Positions 63,889 to 64,000 of a stretch of DNA of 64,000 nucleotides are shown piece after piece. This stretch comes from Pedobacter aquae (GTDB lineage: Bacteria; Bacteroidota; Bacteroidia; Sphingobacteriales; Sphingobacteriaceae): NCBI RefSeq assembly GCF_008195825.1, contig NZ_CP043329.1, positions 3,100,001-3,164,000 on the forward strand. Direction: 5' to 3'. The notes beneath the pieces were generated by a model, which saw only the letters and a list, made by a program, of their open reading frames with translations, ran no database searches and was not told the origin of the DNA. The position numbers and the translations under genes were made by a program. Within the stretch, counting starts at the first letter, position 1. The number at the start of each line of letters is the position of its first letter.

Positions 63889-64000
63889 TTATTTCTTTAT
63901 GATAAGGCTTTGGCCAATTTTAATATTATTATCACTTAAATTGTTAAGTAACATTAAATCATCAACCGTAAGGCCAAAACGTTTAGAAACATTGTATAGT
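63889..64000 (-). CDS. LysM domain protein (C-terminal end only)
   Basis: The minus-strand frame entering from the right edge reads LYNVSKRFGLTVDDLMLLNN and ends GQSLIIKK, a LysM peptidoglycan-binding repeat at the C-terminus. The rest of the gene is outside the window. It is upstream of, and probably co-transcribed with, the carboxypeptidase-D-like gene. Confidence 0.8.
   Translation of the reverse strand, partial: LYNVSKRFGLTVDDLMLLNNLSDNNIKIGQSLIIKK

Overview
The window reads as chromosome of a member of the Bacteroidota, most likely the family Sphingobacteriaceae (Pedobacter-like). This is inferred from gene families and signals, not from a marker-gene comparison. Pointers are the strong A+T bias, an LpxC-FabZ fusion, a PorX response regulator (type IX secretion control), a TonB receptor with a carboxypeptidase-D-like N-terminal domain, DUF3078 and DUF4407 proteins, and promoters of the TTG / TAnnTTTG type. 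I saw no tRNA, rRNA or CRISPR array.

Layout. 1-2186: a TonB-dependent receptor (cut by the left edge) behind a TPP riboswitch, so a thiamin-type uptake receptor. 2255-7184: M16 protease, MurF, pentapeptide-repeat protein. 7185-8039: gene-free and repeat-rich. 8040-11065: glucokinase-like ROK protein, Zwf and Pgl, the entry to the oxidative pentose phosphate pathway. 11201-14148: a shortened trp operon (trpE, trpG, frameshifted trpC) behind a Trp-Trp-Trp leader peptide and attenuator. 14202-17679: membrane protein, NUDIX hydrolase (frameshifted), GH16 lipoprotein, PlsC, 5-formyl-THF cyclo-ligase. 17787-23605: efp, ABC ATPase, lpxA, lpxC-fabZ, lpxD and an HD phosphohydrolase on one strand. 23714-27929: porX, tsaE, ald, brkB-like. 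27926-32865: phosphatase, PBP4, aspartic protease, PAS kinase, NTF2-like protein. 32976-35073: egtB-egtD for ergothioneine-type chemistry. 35294-40524: multi-PAS protein without ATPase domain, DapF, DegP/HtrA, PdeM. 40756-44363: succinate dehydrogenase sdhCAB.

44643-49560 is the most accessory part. It holds a stand-alone type IIG restriction-modification protein, a REP-associated tyrosine transposase (RAYT) bracketed by two nested kinds of palindrome, and a frameshifted DUF3024 gene. Four copies of one palindrome lie within 3 kb, one of them inserted in frame inside the restriction gene. 49630-59829 is mostly housekeeping: apaG, dusB, CPBP protease, cdsA (frameshifted), psd, an ECF sigma/anti-sigma pair with two matching divergent promoters, a histidine kinase operon, rhodanese and DUF4407. 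59959-64000 holds ffh, a possible small RNA, DUF3078, a mini-gluzincin, a carboxypeptidase-D-like protein and the end of a LysM protein.

Four genes (trpC, NUDIX, DUF3024, cdsA) carry apparent single-base losses in A/T runs. Because cdsA is normally essential, sequence error is the likeliest common cause. The strongest leads are the RAYT/palindrome cluster with its in-frame copy in the restriction gene, the twin ECF promoters, the trp attenuator and the TPP-controlled receptor.
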